The translations under genes and the position numbers were made by a program. Source: Candidatus Flavonifractor intestinipullorum (GTDB lineage Bacteria; Bacillota; Clostridia; Oscillospirales; Oscillospiraceae). From it: a stretch of DNA of 48,536 nucleotides. Positions 1-8,056 of the stretch are shown in pieces (the first letter of the stretch is position 1; each line of letters starts with the position of its first letter). Where the stretch lies: NCBI GenBank assembly GCA_019118925.1, contig DWYC01000053.1:137557-186092 (forward strand). Direction: 5' to 3'. A model generated the notes under the pieces. That model made no database searches. It was not told the DNA's origin and worked only from the letters and a program-made list of their open reading frames with translations.

Positions 1-66
1 TTTGCATTTTTTCGATTGTCTTTTTTCACCGGGAGGGGGATAATAAAACAAAAAGGGGGGAAGGGC

Positions 67-942
67 ATGGACAGGGTGCTGCGATGGAAGCCGGTACATT
101 TTGTGATGGAGCTCGTGGAGCTCTATTTTCAAAAACGTGTCTCCCGGGCGGCCGCCGAGCTGGCCTATTTCCTGATTCTGAGTTTTTTTCCGGCGCTGAT
201 CTGCATTCAGTCTTTTGTGGGCCGGCTGAACCTGGATGCCGATACCCTGCTCCACGCGCTGGCCCCCGTCATTCCGCAGGACAGTCTGGGCGTACTGACG
301 GACTACTTGACCTACATCGCCCGAAATCAGTCCGACGCCATGCTGCTTGGCGGAGTGGTGATGCTGCTGTTTTCGGCGTCGGCGGCCTTTCGGGCGCTGA
401 TGAACGTGATGGATGATATCTATGACCGGCAGGGGGAGGGGGGCCTGCGGCGCGTTGCGGCCAGTGTGGTGTGTTCGGTGCTGTTGCTGGCCACCATCTA
501 CCTGTCCATTCTGGTGGTGCTCACGGGGGAGTGGCTGCTGGAGCTGGCCGCCCGGTTTCTGCGCATCGACGTGCTGCGGCTGCTGTGGAGCTGGCAGTCG
601 GTGCGGTTTCTGATGCTCTTCGGTATGGTGCTTTTGTTCATCCTTCTGGTCTACCGGATGGCCGCGCCCCGCGGAAAACCCCGGGCGCCCGTTTTGACGG
701 GAGCGGTGCTGGCCGCCGCGGCCCTGGTGGGGACATCCATGCTCTTCTCCTGGTTTATTGGGATGTCCTCCCGGTATGCCCTGGTCTATGGGTCCCTGGC
801 CTCGGTGATTATCCTGCTGGTGTGGCTGTACCTGTGTGGAAATATTATCATTCTGGGCAATGTCTTTAACTGCGTGTGGTATACCCATAAGAAAAAGCGC
901 TACCTCCAGCGCATCAAGCGGGAGGAGCGCTTTTCCGACTGA
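67..942 (+). CDS. YihY/virulence factor BrkB family membrane protein
   Basis: The 291-residue product is an integral inner-membrane protein of the YihY (formerly 'ribonuclease BN') family, whose molecular function is not established. About six hydrophobic segments are visible, near residues 30-50, 95-115, 140-165, 183-205, 215-240 and 248-275, followed by a basic C-terminus rich in Lys and Arg. The N-terminal stretch with AELAYFLILSFFPALI is typical of the family. I chose the ATG at 67 because a purine-rich GGGGGGAAGGG ribosome binding site precedes it; the reading frame stays open upstream to position 16. The gene converges on the acetyltransferase gene, with only 7 bases between the two stop codons and no clear terminator. 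Its promoter lies at or beyond the left edge. Family assignment is firm, function is not. Confidence 0.88.
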   Translation: MDRVLRWKPVHFVMELVELYFQKRVSRAAAELAYFLILSFFPALICIQSFVGRLNLDADTLLHALAPVIPQDSLGVLTDYLTYIARNQSDAMLLGGVVMLLFSASAAFRALMNVMDDIYDRQGEGGLRRVAASVVCSVLLLATIYLSILVVLTGEWLLELAARFLRIDVLRLLWSWQSVRFLMLFGMVLLFILLVYRMAAPRGKPRAPVLTGAVLAAAALVGTSMLFSWFIGMSSRYALVYGSLASVIILLVWLYLCGNIIILGNVFNCVWYTHKKKRYLQRIKREERFSD

Positions 943-949
943 GGCGGAG

Positions 950-1513
950 TTATTTTCTGGGCGGGAGCTCTTTCACCGGGCGGCAGGGATTGCCCACCGC
1001 CACCACATGGTCGGGGATATCCCGGGTCACCACGCTGCCCGCGCCGATGACCACATTGCTGCCGATGGTGACGCCGGGCAGGACGGTGACATTTCCGCCG
1101 ATCCACACGTCGCTGCCCACCGTAATGGGGCGGGCATACTCCAGACCGGTGTTCCGGGTCTCGGCGTCCAAGGGGTGGCCGGCGGTGTAAAAGCCGCAGT
1201 TGGGGGCGATAAATACATGATCTCCAAACACCACGGGGGCGCAGTCGAGAATGACGCAGCCGTGGTTAGCATAGAACTGTTCACCCACGGTAATATTCCA
1301 TCCGTAGTCGCACCAAAAGACGGGCTCAATGTGGAACTGCTCCCCGGTGCGGCCCAGAAGCCGCCGCAGGAGCGCGTCCCGCTCCTCAGTCCGGCCGGGA
1401 GAGAGCTGATTGCAGGTATGGCACAGCTCCTTGCACGTCCGGCGCAGGGAGACCAGCTCCGGGTCCTCGGCGTTGTAGAGCTCCCCGGCGAGCATTTTTT
1501 CCCGTTCGGTCAT
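950..1513 (-). CDS. Sugar O-acetyltransferase (maltose/galactoside acetyltransferase-like)
   Basis: The 187-residue protein belongs to the left-handed beta-helix acetyltransferases that move acetyl from acetyl-CoA to a sugar hydroxyl. The N-terminal Mac domain (MTEREKMLAGELYNAEDPEL) is followed by hexapeptide repeats from about residue 65. The probable catalytic histidine is His113 in YTAGHPLD, and the C-terminal turns include IGGNVTVLPGVTIG. Length and order match Maa/NodL-type enzymes. The ATG at 1513 has an AAGGAGGAATCCAC ribosome binding site. The gene has its own promoter (1542-1570) with a possible operator, and is separated from the upstream ricT block by a terminator, so it is a single-gene unit. 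The natural acceptor sugar cannot be read from sequence. Confidence 0.88.
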   Translation of the reverse strand: MTEREKMLAGELYNAEDPELVSLRRTCKELCHTCNQLSPGRTEERDALLRRLLGRTGEQFHIEPVFWCDYGWNITVGEQFYANHGCVILDCAPVVFGDHVFIAPNCGFYTAGHPLDAETRNTGLEYARPITVGSDVWIGGNVTVLPGVTIGSNVVIGAGSVVTRDIPDHVVAVGNPCRPVKELPPRK

Positions 1514-1533
1514 GTGGATTCCTCCTTTTCCAT

Positions 1534-1570
1534 ATGATAGATATATATCATCGATACCAGCCACTGTCAA
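1534..1570 (-). promoter_or_regulatory. Promoter and possible operator of the sugar acetyltransferase gene
   Basis: On the minus strand TTGACA (1565-1570) is followed after 17 bases by TATATA (1542-1547), a good vegetative promoter. An inverted repeat ATGATA-6-TATCAT at 1534-1551 covers the -10 box and could bind a repressor. No regulator gene lies next to it. Confidence 0.6.
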
Positions 1571-1578
1571 GGAGAGGG

Positions 1579-1612
1579 AAAACCCCCGCCGGATATATCC
1601 GGCGGGGGTTTT
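1579..1612 (-). terminator. Intrinsic terminator after ricT
   Basis: AACCCCCGCCGG and CCGGCGGGGGTT form a 12-pair perfect stem around ATATAT, followed on the minus strand by TT and then CCC. It lies 7 bases past the ricT stop and ends the yaaO-darA-holB-ricT unit. Confidence 0.85.
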
Positions 1613-1618
1613 GTCACA

Positions 1619-2887
1619 TTAAGACTCCGGCTTGGAGGGTGCGCCGCCCTCCCCTTTGGGCTTATTGCCCCGGTAACGGCGGTGAGGCCGGCGGCGGCGC
1701 TTTTCACCGCCTTCCCCTTCTGCCGGGGCGGCGGCGCCCTCCTGGGCGGGCGGCGGCGCGGGCCGGTCAGACTTGGGCCGGGGAGGTTTCTGGCCCTCTC
1801 CGCCCTTATTTCGGGGGGGCTTGGCCTCTTTTTCTCGGGGAGGGGCCGCCTCTCCGGCGGGAGACTGGGCCCCCTCCTGGGGGCGTTTGCTGCGGGAGCG
1901 GCGGCGGCGGGAACGGGTATGCTCCCCCCGCTCTTCCCCAGAGCTGTACTCCAGAGAGAGCTGGGCCAGGGCGGCGGAGAGCCGCTCCTCCTCCGTCTCG
2001 GGGGGCGGAGTGTCCCGGCGCAGCTTGGAGAGTTCCTCCGGCGGCGGGGGGACATAGCCCTCGGGCCGCTTGCCCTTGCCGTTGCGGACCACGCAGATCT
2101 CACAGTTGTGGTAGCAGCGGGGGGTGTCCGGCTGATCGTCCAGGCGGACGGTGACCGTCTCCCGCAGCAGGTCCACATGGGAGATGTTGCCCACCCCGTC
2201 GGGGGTCTCCACAAAGGACTCGTTCTTGGGCATCCGCTTCACGGCGTCCTCATAGGCCTCCTGCTCGTATTTGAGGCAGCACATGAGCCGCCCGCAGGTG
2301 CCCGAAATCTTGGTGGGGTTCAGGGAGAGGTTCTGCGTCTTGGCCATCTTGATGGAGACGGGCTGGAAGTCGTCCATGAAGCGGGAGCAGCAGAAGGGCA
2401 TCCCGCAGATGCCCAGGCCGCCCAGCATCTTGGCCTCGTCCCGGACGCCAATCTGACGCAGCTCAATGCGGGTGTGGAAGATACCGGCCAGGTCCTTCAC
2501 CAGGGCACGAAAGTCCACCCGGCCGTCGGCGGTGAAGAAGAAGAGAATCTTATTGCCGTCGAAGTTGTACTCCACCTCCACCAGCTTCATCTCCAGGCCG
2601 TGTTCGAGAATTTTTTCCTGGCAGATGCGGAAGGCCCGCTCTTCTTTTTCCCGGTTGCGCTGGACCACCTCCAGGTCCTTTTCGTTGGCGATACGGACCA
2701 GCGGGCGCAGGGGCTGTACCACGGCGCTGTCCTCCACCAGTGTGTTGCCCTGGACGCACTCGCCGTATTCCAGGCCCCGGGAGGTCTCGATAATCACCCC
2801 CTGTCCGGCCGAAACCGGAATGCCCTGGGGGTCGAAATAATATTGTTTGCCTCCGCTTTTAAAGCGAACGCCGATGATTTCGGTCAT
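1619..2887 (-). CDS. ricT: PSP1-domain protein RicT/YaaT with long basic tail
   Basis: The 422-residue protein matches the RicT (YaaT) family. In Bacillus, RicT joins RicA and RicF in an iron-sulfur complex that assists RNase Y in mRNA processing and affects sporulation and competence. The conserved PSP1 domain spans about residues 1-270. It carries the cysteine clusters GICGMPFCCSRF (Cys161, 166, 167) and CGRLMCCLKYE (Cys198, 203, 204), the region of the Fe-S ligands. From about residue 270 to the end there is a low-complexity tail rich in Pro, Arg, Lys and Glu, ending in a KRRRRPHRR cluster, which is much longer than I know from the family. The ATG at 2887 lies 19 bases after the holB stop. 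No ricA or ricF is in the window. Identity is firm; the tail function is unknown. Confidence 0.9.
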   Translation of the reverse strand: MTEIIGVRFKSGGKQYYFDPQGIPVSAGQGVIIETSRGLEYGECVQGNTLVEDSAVVQPLRPLVRIANEKDLEVVQRNREKEERAFRICQEKILEHGLEMKLVEVEYNFDGNKILFFFTADGRVDFRALVKDLAGIFHTRIELRQIGVRDEAKMLGGLGICGMPFCCSRFMDDFQPVSIKMAKTQNLSLNPTKISGTCGRLMCCLKYEQEAYEDAVKRMPKNESFVETPDGVGNISHVDLLRETVTVRLDDQPDTPRCYHNCEICVVRNGKGKRPEGYVPPPPEELSKLRRDTPPPETEEERLSAALAQLSLEYSSGEERGEHTRSRRRRSRSKRPQEGAQSPAGEAAPPREKEAKPPRNKGGEGQKPPRPKSDRPAPPPAQEGAAAPAEGEGGEKRRRRPHRRYRGNKPKGEGGAPSKPES

Positions 2888-2906
2888 AGGGGTACCTCAT
2901 TTTCTG

Positions 2907-3917
2907 TCATTTGGACCGCAGCGCGGCCAGGCCGGCGCACAGCCACCCGGCCAGATGGCCGCCGCCCACGTAAAAACCGCAGGCCGTCCGCAGGCGCTGA
3001 AAAAGGGCGATGGCCTCCATCAGGGCCCGCGGCGAGAGAACCCGGGAGAGCTGCCCCGCCTCTTCCCGGCGCTGGGGGTCGGCCTCCTCCTCCGCGCCCG
3101 CCCCCGCCAGCAGGGCGTCCCGGCATAGGAGAACGCACTCCTCCATCAGGACGGAGAGACGGTCCCGGTCCCAGGTCTTTTTGTCGTTCTCCAGGGCGAT
3201 ACAGCCCTCGGCCAGAGCCAGCTCGTCCCCCCGGGCCAGGGCGTCCATCAAAGCCAGAGCGGTACGCCGCTCCAGCTCCTCCCCGGAACCGGCGTGCTCC
3301 AGCTCGTCCACCGCCCGGCCCAGCAGGCCCTCGCACCGCCGGGCGGCCTCCAGCACGTCCCGCCGTTCCCGGTCCGGATAGCGGGCGAGGAGATAATCCT
3401 GTGCCTCTTCCAGAGATACGGGGGAGAGGTTCAGCGTCTCGCACCGGGAGCGCACGGTGGGCAGGAGGGCGGCGATGTTGTCGGTGAGGAAGAGGAAAGC
3501 GGCATAGGCCGGACCCTCCTCCAGCAGCTTTAAGAGGGCGTTCTGGGCGCTCTCGTTCATATTCTGAGCCTGCTCCAGTACGTACACTTTCCGGGCGGCC
3601 TCATTGGGCCGGATGTAGGCGTCGGCGCGCAGGGCGCGCACCTGGGAGACGTTGATATCCCGCTCCCCATCCCACACCGGAATGATGTCCGGATGGATGC
3701 CTCCAAAGGCCTTTTTGCAGCCGGAGCAGCGGCCGCAGGGAGCGTTCTCCGTCCCGGCGGAGCACACCAGGGCGGCAGAGAGCAGGCCGGAGAGCACATG
3801 CTTGCCCGAGCCGGCGGGACCGCAGAGAATGTAGGCGTGGGAGAGTCCACGCCGGGCGGTCTGCTGCTCCAGCTGTTGTTTCAGGGGGGCATTTCCCGCC
3901 AGGGCGCTCAGATTCAT
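2907..3917 (-). CDS. holB: DNA polymerase III delta' subunit
   Basis: The 336-residue protein is the clamp-loader delta' subunit, part of the complex that loads the beta clamp onto primed DNA. A RecA/AAA+ core occupies about residues 1-165. The P-loop region reads CGPAGSGKH (32-40), with His where a Ser/Thr normally follows the lysine; delta' subunits generally do not hydrolyse ATP, so this is not alarming. A zinc-binding set of four cysteines lies at 52, 61, 64 and 67. The arginine-finger SRC motif is at 157-159. The C-terminal collar domain is less conserved. It starts 6 bases after the darA stop and is followed by ricT, an order (darA-holB-ricT) seen near oriC in many Firmicutes. Confidence 0.92.
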   Translation of the reverse strand: MNLSALAGNAPLKQQLEQQTARRGLSHAYILCGPAGSGKHVLSGLLSAALVCSAGTENAPCGRCSGCKKAFGGIHPDIIPVWDGERDINVSQVRALRADAYIRPNEAARKVYVLEQAQNMNESAQNALLKLLEEGPAYAAFLFLTDNIAALLPTVRSRCETLNLSPVSLEEAQDYLLARYPDRERRDVLEAARRCEGLLGRAVDELEHAGSGEELERRTALALMDALARGDELALAEGCIALENDKKTWDRDRLSVLMEECVLLCRDALLAGAGAEEEADPQRREEAGQLSRVLSPRALMEAIALFQRLRTACGFYVGGGHLAGWLCAGLAALRSK

Positions 3918-3923
3918 CTCCGC

Positions 3924-4247
3924 TTATACCCGCTCGAAGCGCTCGATATCCACCACAAAGATGGTGGCGCCCCCCACAATGACCTCCACGGGCATACTGG
4001 GGTAGTAGCCGTAACTCATCTCCGTGGTAGTGGGAATCATCTGCTTGCGGCTGTGGGACTGCTCTTTGATGATGTCGATAACCGACTGGACCTTTTCCTC
4101 GTCCACACCCACCAGAATCGTCACGTTTCCAGCCCGCAGAAAGCCGCCGGTGGTGGCCAATTTGGTGGAGGAGAAGCCGTTCTTGGTGAGGGACTGGGTC
4201 ACCGCGTTGGCATCGTCGTGGTTGATGATTGCAAGGATCAGTTTCAT
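3924..4247 (-). CDS. darA: Cyclic-di-AMP receptor, PII-like (DarA/YaaQ)
   Basis: The 107-residue product is a PII-like cyclic-di-AMP binding protein (DarA/PstA/YaaQ family). Such trimers bind c-di-AMP; their downstream partner is still poorly known. The conserved TKLATTGGFLRAGN stretch (about residues 27-40) and VTILVGVDEEKV are diagnostic, and the product starts MKLILAIINHDDA as expected. The ATG at 4247 has GAGGGATTCCCT before it. It lies between yaaO (stop 4299) and holB (start 3917), so it is co-transcribed with both. The thymidylate kinase gene that precedes it in Bacillus is absent here. Confidence 0.92.
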   Translation of the reverse strand: MKLILAIINHDDANAVTQSLTKNGFSSTKLATTGGFLRAGNVTILVGVDEEKVQSVIDIIKEQSHSRKQMIPTTTEMSYGYYPSMPVEVIVGGATIFVVDIERFERV

Positions 4248-4298
4248 AGGGAATCCCTCCTCAGACTCGAAGCCGTGTGCAGGGTATACAACACACAT

Positions 4299-5618
4299 TT
4301 AAAGGCGGACCACTTCCATGCCTTTCTCCATATTATAACCTATTTGGTTCAAATATGCGATAGTTTTTTTCGTCACCCGCTCCCCGGGGGCCAGAACGGG
4401 CACGCCGGGGGGATAGGGGGCCACCTGTCCGGCGGCGATCCGGCCAAGGGCTTCCTTCACCGGGAGGGTCTCCGTGAGGGAAAAACGGGCCTGCCGGGGG
4501 GAGCAGACCGGCTCCGGCGGGGGAGCGGGGGGGAGGTCCAGACGCTCCGGCGGAGGGGAGGGGAGCGCCTGCTCCAGGGCCCGCTCCAGGCGGCGGAACG
4601 CCTCCGGCGTGTCGCTGGCGGTACAGATGCACACCACATGGCGCTGATCGGCCATTTCAGGGTAGACCCCCAGGGCCTCCAGAGCGGCCTTTCCCGCAAA
4701 GCCGTCGGCGCAGCAGAGGACCAGCCGGGTGGGGTCCAGCTTGAGCGGTCCGGGCCGCAGGGCGGGGAAGCGCGCCCGCAGGGCGGCCACCGCCTCCACA
4801 GTCCGCGCCAGGGCGGGCCGGCCCTCCTCCTCCATCCAGGCCCGGGCGGCGTCCAGAGCGGCCATCATGGGATAGGAGGGCGAGGAGCTGCCGAAGAGAG
4901 AGGCCGCCCGGCACAGTTCCTCCAGAGGGAGAGAGGAGAGGAGAAGGGCGCTTTGGCCCGGGGCGGGGAGGGTCTTGTGGGCGGAGACCACCGCCACATC
5001 GGCGGCCGCCAGGGAGCGGTCCCCCAGAAAAGGCAGATGGGCCCCGTGGGCGGCGTCCACCACCAGACGGGCGCCATGTGCATGGGCGATCCGGGCCAGA
5101 GCGGGAATATCCGACAGCACACCGTAATATGTGGGAGAAGTAATACAGACCGTTTTGATTTCAGGATGTGCGGAGAGAGACTTATCCACATCCTGTGGGG
5201 AAATCGGGCCGGCCACTGCCTCCCCGGCGTACCAGGGGCGGAAGAGATAGACCGGCTCCAGGTCCAGCAGAGCTAGGGCGTGATAGGCGGAGCGGTGGCT
5301 GCCCCGGTCCAGGAGCACCCTGTCTCCCGGGCGGCAGGTGAGGGCCAGGGCGGAGAGCACCCCCTGTGTGGAGCCGCCTGTGAGGAACAGACAGCTGGAC
5401 ACCCCCACGGCCTGGGCCCAGAGGTCTTCCGCTGCCCGGATGGGGCCGTCGGCCTCAAAGAGATTGCCGGTGGGCGGGAGCTCGGTAAAATCCAGCGCGG
5501 CGGCGGCGGAGAGCTCGGGCAGGGGCAGGCCCGTGCCCTTGTGCCCGGGCATGTGCATCCGCAGGGGATGGGTGGAGGCAAAGGCCCGCAGGGCGTCGCA
5601 GAGAGGGGTCTGGGTCAT
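4299..5618 (-). CDS. Orn/Lys/Arg decarboxylase-family PLP enzyme (YaaO-like)
   Basis: The 439-residue protein has the aminotransferase-fold PLP domain of the Orn/Lys/Arg decarboxylase group I family. The PLP lysine is probably Lys215 in VSAHKT, with cofactor-contacting Asp188 and His191 in DAAHGAH. The N-terminal RMHMPGHKG and TGGSTQG (81-86) motifs are typical. A small C-terminal decarboxylase domain is present and ends in KGMEVVRL. It corresponds to Bacillus YaaO by family and by position upstream of darA. The substrate is unknown; calling it a lysine or arginine decarboxylase would be a guess. The ATG at 5618 has a strong GGAGGTCCTCCC ribosome binding site. It is the first gene of a four-gene minus-strand unit running to 1619. 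Confidence 0.87.
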   Translation of the reverse strand: MTQTPLCDALRAFASTHPLRMHMPGHKGTGLPLPELSAAAALDFTELPPTGNLFEADGPIRAAEDLWAQAVGVSSCLFLTGGSTQGVLSALALTCRPGDRVLLDRGSHRSAYHALALLDLEPVYLFRPWYAGEAVAGPISPQDVDKSLSAHPEIKTVCITSPTYYGVLSDIPALARIAHAHGARLVVDAAHGAHLPFLGDRSLAAADVAVVSAHKTLPAPGQSALLLSSLPLEELCRAASLFGSSSPSYPMMAALDAARAWMEEEGRPALARTVEAVAALRARFPALRPGPLKLDPTRLVLCCADGFAGKAALEALGVYPEMADQRHVVCICTASDTPEAFRRLERALEQALPSPPPERLDLPPAPPPEPVCSPRQARFSLTETLPVKEALGRIAAGQVAPYPPGVPVLAPGERVTKKTIAYLNQIGYNMEKGMEVVRL

Positions 5619-5640
5619 GGGAGGACCTCCTTTGTCGTGT

Positions 5641-5674
5641 AAAAGAGCGCCCTGCGGTTTCTGCCGCAGGGCGC
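5641..5674 (-). terminator. Intrinsic terminator after the M23 peptidase gene
   Basis: The arms GCGCCCTGCGG (5646-5656) and CCGCAGGGCGC pair around a short loop, and TCTTTT follows on the minus strand. It separates the peptidase gene from yaaO. Confidence 0.8.
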
Positions 5675-5694
5675 CGGAATGGATTCGAATCAAA

Positions 5695-7200
5695 TTAGGG
5701 CAGGTAGTTGAGGGGATTGACCAGACTGCCGTTCCGATGGACCTCGAAATGGCAGTGCGTGCCCGTGGAGCGTCCGGTGGAACCGGCCCGGGCGATGGTC
5801 TGACCCTTATAGACCTTGTCCCCCGCAGAGACCAGCAGGCTGGAATTGTGGGCGTAATAGGTCACAAATCCGTTGCCGTGGTCGATGGTCACCAGATAGC
5901 CGTAGGTGCCGCTCCACCCGGCAAAGGTGACCGTGCCGCCGTCGGCGGCCGAGATGCCGGTACCGTAGGAACAGGCGATATCCAGTCCGCGATGGAGGCT
6001 ATAGGAACCGAAGATGGAGCGGTAGCCATAGTAGGAGGTGATGTTGCCGTAGACCGGCCACTGGAAAGAACCGGTGGCAATCCAGGAGGGGCGCTCCTTC
6101 GTGCCCACGGCGATGACCCGCTCGGTGGGCTGGGTCAGGACGGTGGTCTCCACAACCTCACGGCCGGTCTCCTTGCCGTTGAGGTAGGTCACATCGGCGG
6201 TGACCTGCTGCGTACCGGCGCTGCCGGCGCTCACGACCCGGGTGTCTCCCTCGTACATCGAGCTGTCCTCAACCTCCCGCACGGGGGCGGCCACCGACTC
6301 GGTATAGGTCACATGGTCCACCGTCTCCACCGACAGGAAGGGAATCTCCTCCTTCATGTTGAGAACCTGGCCGATCATGAGTTTGTTGATGTCGATGCCG
6401 GGGTTCAGGGCCTCCAGCTCGGACATGGTCATATCGTTTTCAAAGGCCAGAGCCATAAACGTGTCGCCGGCCTGGACCTCATATGTAGTCTCACCGTTGG
6501 TGTTGGAGGTGAGGGTGGTCTCAATGGCGTTGAGATCCTGCTCCACATCGGAGGAGATGTACTCCCGGACAATGGAGACGTTGTCGGTAAAGCGGGCGGA
6601 GGTAGTATTTTCGTTGGTGTAGGAGGCCTGGATGGAATCCAGAATGGCGGTGAGGTCCTCCCGCTCCGCGGCGGCGCCCACCACCTGTCCGTTGACCAGG
6701 AGCACGTAGCTCTTCATCACGTCGCCGATGCGGTCGAAAAGGGCGGGCTCCAGTGTAGTGGCGGAGGGGATGCTGTCCCGCTCGGAGAGAGCCGGCTCAT
6801 AGGTGACCTCGCCCTCCAGAGTGTAGTCGTACCCCAGAATCTCGGTGGCCCGGGCCTCCACCCGGTCCACAGCGGCCTCAAACTCGCTCTGGGAGGCCAC
6901 CACACCGATGGGCTGGCCGTCAATGGACACCCGATAGCTGGGAACATAGACGCTGCTCACCACAGCGGCAATACCGGTTACAGTGGCGATGGCCAGAAAC
7001 AGGGCCGGATTGAACGAGCGGAACGCGCCGCCGATGGCGCCGGCCCGGCGGACCAGCGGAATATGGGTCTGGAAGAACCGCTCAGCCTGGTCCAGGGCCG
7101 ACTCCCGCATCCGGCGGGGAAGGGCGAGAGCCTGGGCCACGGCGCCGGAGAGCGAAGCACGCCGGGCCTCGCCCTGGGGCTGATGCAAGATTTCATCCAT
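5695..7200 (-). CDS. Membrane-anchored LysM/G5/M23 peptidoglycan endopeptidase
   Basis: The 501-residue protein is a cell-envelope zinc peptidase. A cytoplasmic N-terminus of about 65 residues precedes one membrane segment (66-86), after which the protein is outside the cell. A LysM repeat (YEVQAGDTFMAL onward, about 240-285) binds glycan. A G5-type domain (about 295-370) follows. The C-terminal M23 domain (about 395-500) has His403 and Asp407 in HRGLD, and the HxH pair 482/484 in THCHFE, so the zinc and catalytic residues are present and an active enzyme is expected. M23 enzymes cut peptide cross-links in the wall. Clostridial homologues serve growth or sporulation; nothing here decides which. 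The start ATG at 7200 has AAGGGAGGC, and a strong divergent promoter is at 7301-7329. Confidence 0.9.
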   Translation of the reverse strand: MDEILHQPQGEARRASLSGAVAQALALPRRMRESALDQAERFFQTHIPLVRRAGAIGGAFRSFNPALFLAIATVTGIAAVVSSVYVPSYRVSIDGQPIGVVASQSEFEAAVDRVEARATEILGYDYTLEGEVTYEPALSERDSIPSATTLEPALFDRIGDVMKSYVLLVNGQVVGAAAEREDLTAILDSIQASYTNENTTSARFTDNVSIVREYISSDVEQDLNAIETTLTSNTNGETTYEVQAGDTFMALAFENDMTMSELEALNPGIDINKLMIGQVLNMKEEIPFLSVETVDHVTYTESVAAPVREVEDSSMYEGDTRVVSAGSAGTQQVTADVTYLNGKETGREVVETTVLTQPTERVIAVGTKERPSWIATGSFQWPVYGNITSYYGYRSIFGSYSLHRGLDIACSYGTGISAADGGTVTFAGWSGTYGYLVTIDHGNGFVTYYAHNSSLLVSAGDKVYKGQTIARAGSTGRSTGTHCHFEVHRNGSLVNPLNYLP

Positions 7201-7300
7201 GGGAAAAGCCTCCCTTACATCATTTCTTCCCGGCGGGCCTGCCCGCCTGGAGGAAAAATGACAGAAACGTCATAAAGATTACAAAATGGTTACAAGCGTT

Positions 7301-7329
7301 ATCTTACACTCCAAAACTGGATAAGTCAA
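7301..7329 (-). promoter_or_regulatory. Vegetative promoter of the M23 peptidase gene
   Basis: Minus strand TTGACT (7324-7329), 17-base spacer, TAAGAT (7301-7306). It leaves a leader of about 95 bases before the ATG at 7200. Confidence 0.7.
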
Positions 7330-7409
7330 CCCCTATTCGCAAATTTTCCATGGATTTTCCCTGAAAAAGCGAAATATTTTGTTCAGAAATGAAAGAGGAC
7401 CCCTTCCTG

Positions 7410-7439
7410 TTTACAAAGAGCGGGGACTGGTTTTATAAT
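7410..7439 (+). promoter_or_regulatory. Vegetative promoter of the DUF3841 pair
   Basis: TTTACA (7410-7415), 18-base spacer, perfect TATAAT (7434-7439) on the plus strand. It drives the two tandem genes beginning at 7499. Confidence 0.7.
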
Positions 7440-7498
7440 TAGATGAACCGAAAAAAGCCGCCGGGCGGCTGGAAGCGGCGTGAAAGGGAGGCTTCACG

Positions 7499-8056
7499 AT
7501 GGAGCAGATCCGGGTCTGGACCAAACAGCATGAGAGCGTATTGACACAGTTGGAGCGGACAGGGCGTTATACGGCCAAAAAGCGCTATGTGGAGCTGGAG
7601 AACGAGGACTGCGCTCCCATCGTTCTGGAGGCTTACGACTGGCTGGTGAAGCATGCGCCCAACCGGGATCTGCGCCCGGCGGACGCGGAGTACCCGGTTT
7701 GGGTCTCCCTCGCCCGGGAGACCACCATGCTCCCCGAACCGGGGCGGGTGATTCTGGGGCTGGAGGTGGACCGGGCGCTGCTGGCCCCCATTCATGTGGG
7801 CAAGTGGGGGATGATCCTGAACTACTCCTACATCCCCGCCTCGCCGGAGGACGAGGCGCGGCACAAAAAGCTCCTCTCGGATTACCGGGTCAGCGATGTG
7901 ACGGCCTATATGAGCCAGTTTTACCCCGCCATCAAGCGGGAGATTGTAAGCAGCTGGGAGCGGCTTTTCGATCCGGCGGTGCAGGTGGGCGGCAACTACA
8001 CCTATGCAATTTTATGGGAGCTGAGGAGCGAATGGATGACAAGCGTGGAACGATGA
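7499..8056 (+). CDS. DUF3841-like protein, first of a tandem pair
   Basis: The 185-residue soluble protein resembles the uncharacterised DUF3841 family. It begins MEQIRVWTKQ, contains EYPVWVSLARETT near residue 65 and FYPAIKREIVSSWERLFD near 142, and ends in a tryptophan-rich LWELRSEWM. No signal peptide, membrane segment or known catalytic motif is visible. It is clearly a paralogue of the next gene (shared W-T/Y-T start, YPxW / FPYW, FYP-x5-I-x-SWERLF, LW-x2-R-x-EW). The start is fixed by GAAAGGGAGGC. The TGA overlaps the possible ATG of the next gene (ATGA at 8053-8056), so the two are probably translated together. Function is unknown. Confidence 0.72.
   Translation: MEQIRVWTKQHESVLTQLERTGRYTAKKRYVELENEDCAPIVLEAYDWLVKHAPNRDLRPADAEYPVWVSLARETTMLPEPGRVILGLEVDRALLAPIHVGKWGMILNYSYIPASPEDEARHKKLLSDYRVSDVTAYMSQFYPAIKREIVSSWERLFDPAVQVGGNYTYAILWELRSEWMTSVER

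Noticed and set aside
1682-3487. 601-codon plus-strand open frame opposite ricT and holB
   Set aside because: Antisense frame spanning two genes, Pro/Arg-rich with no recognisable domain.
5338-7275. 645-codon plus-strand open frame opposite the M23 peptidase
   Set aside because: Shadow of a gene with complete LysM and M23 motifs; it also crosses a terminator and yaaO.
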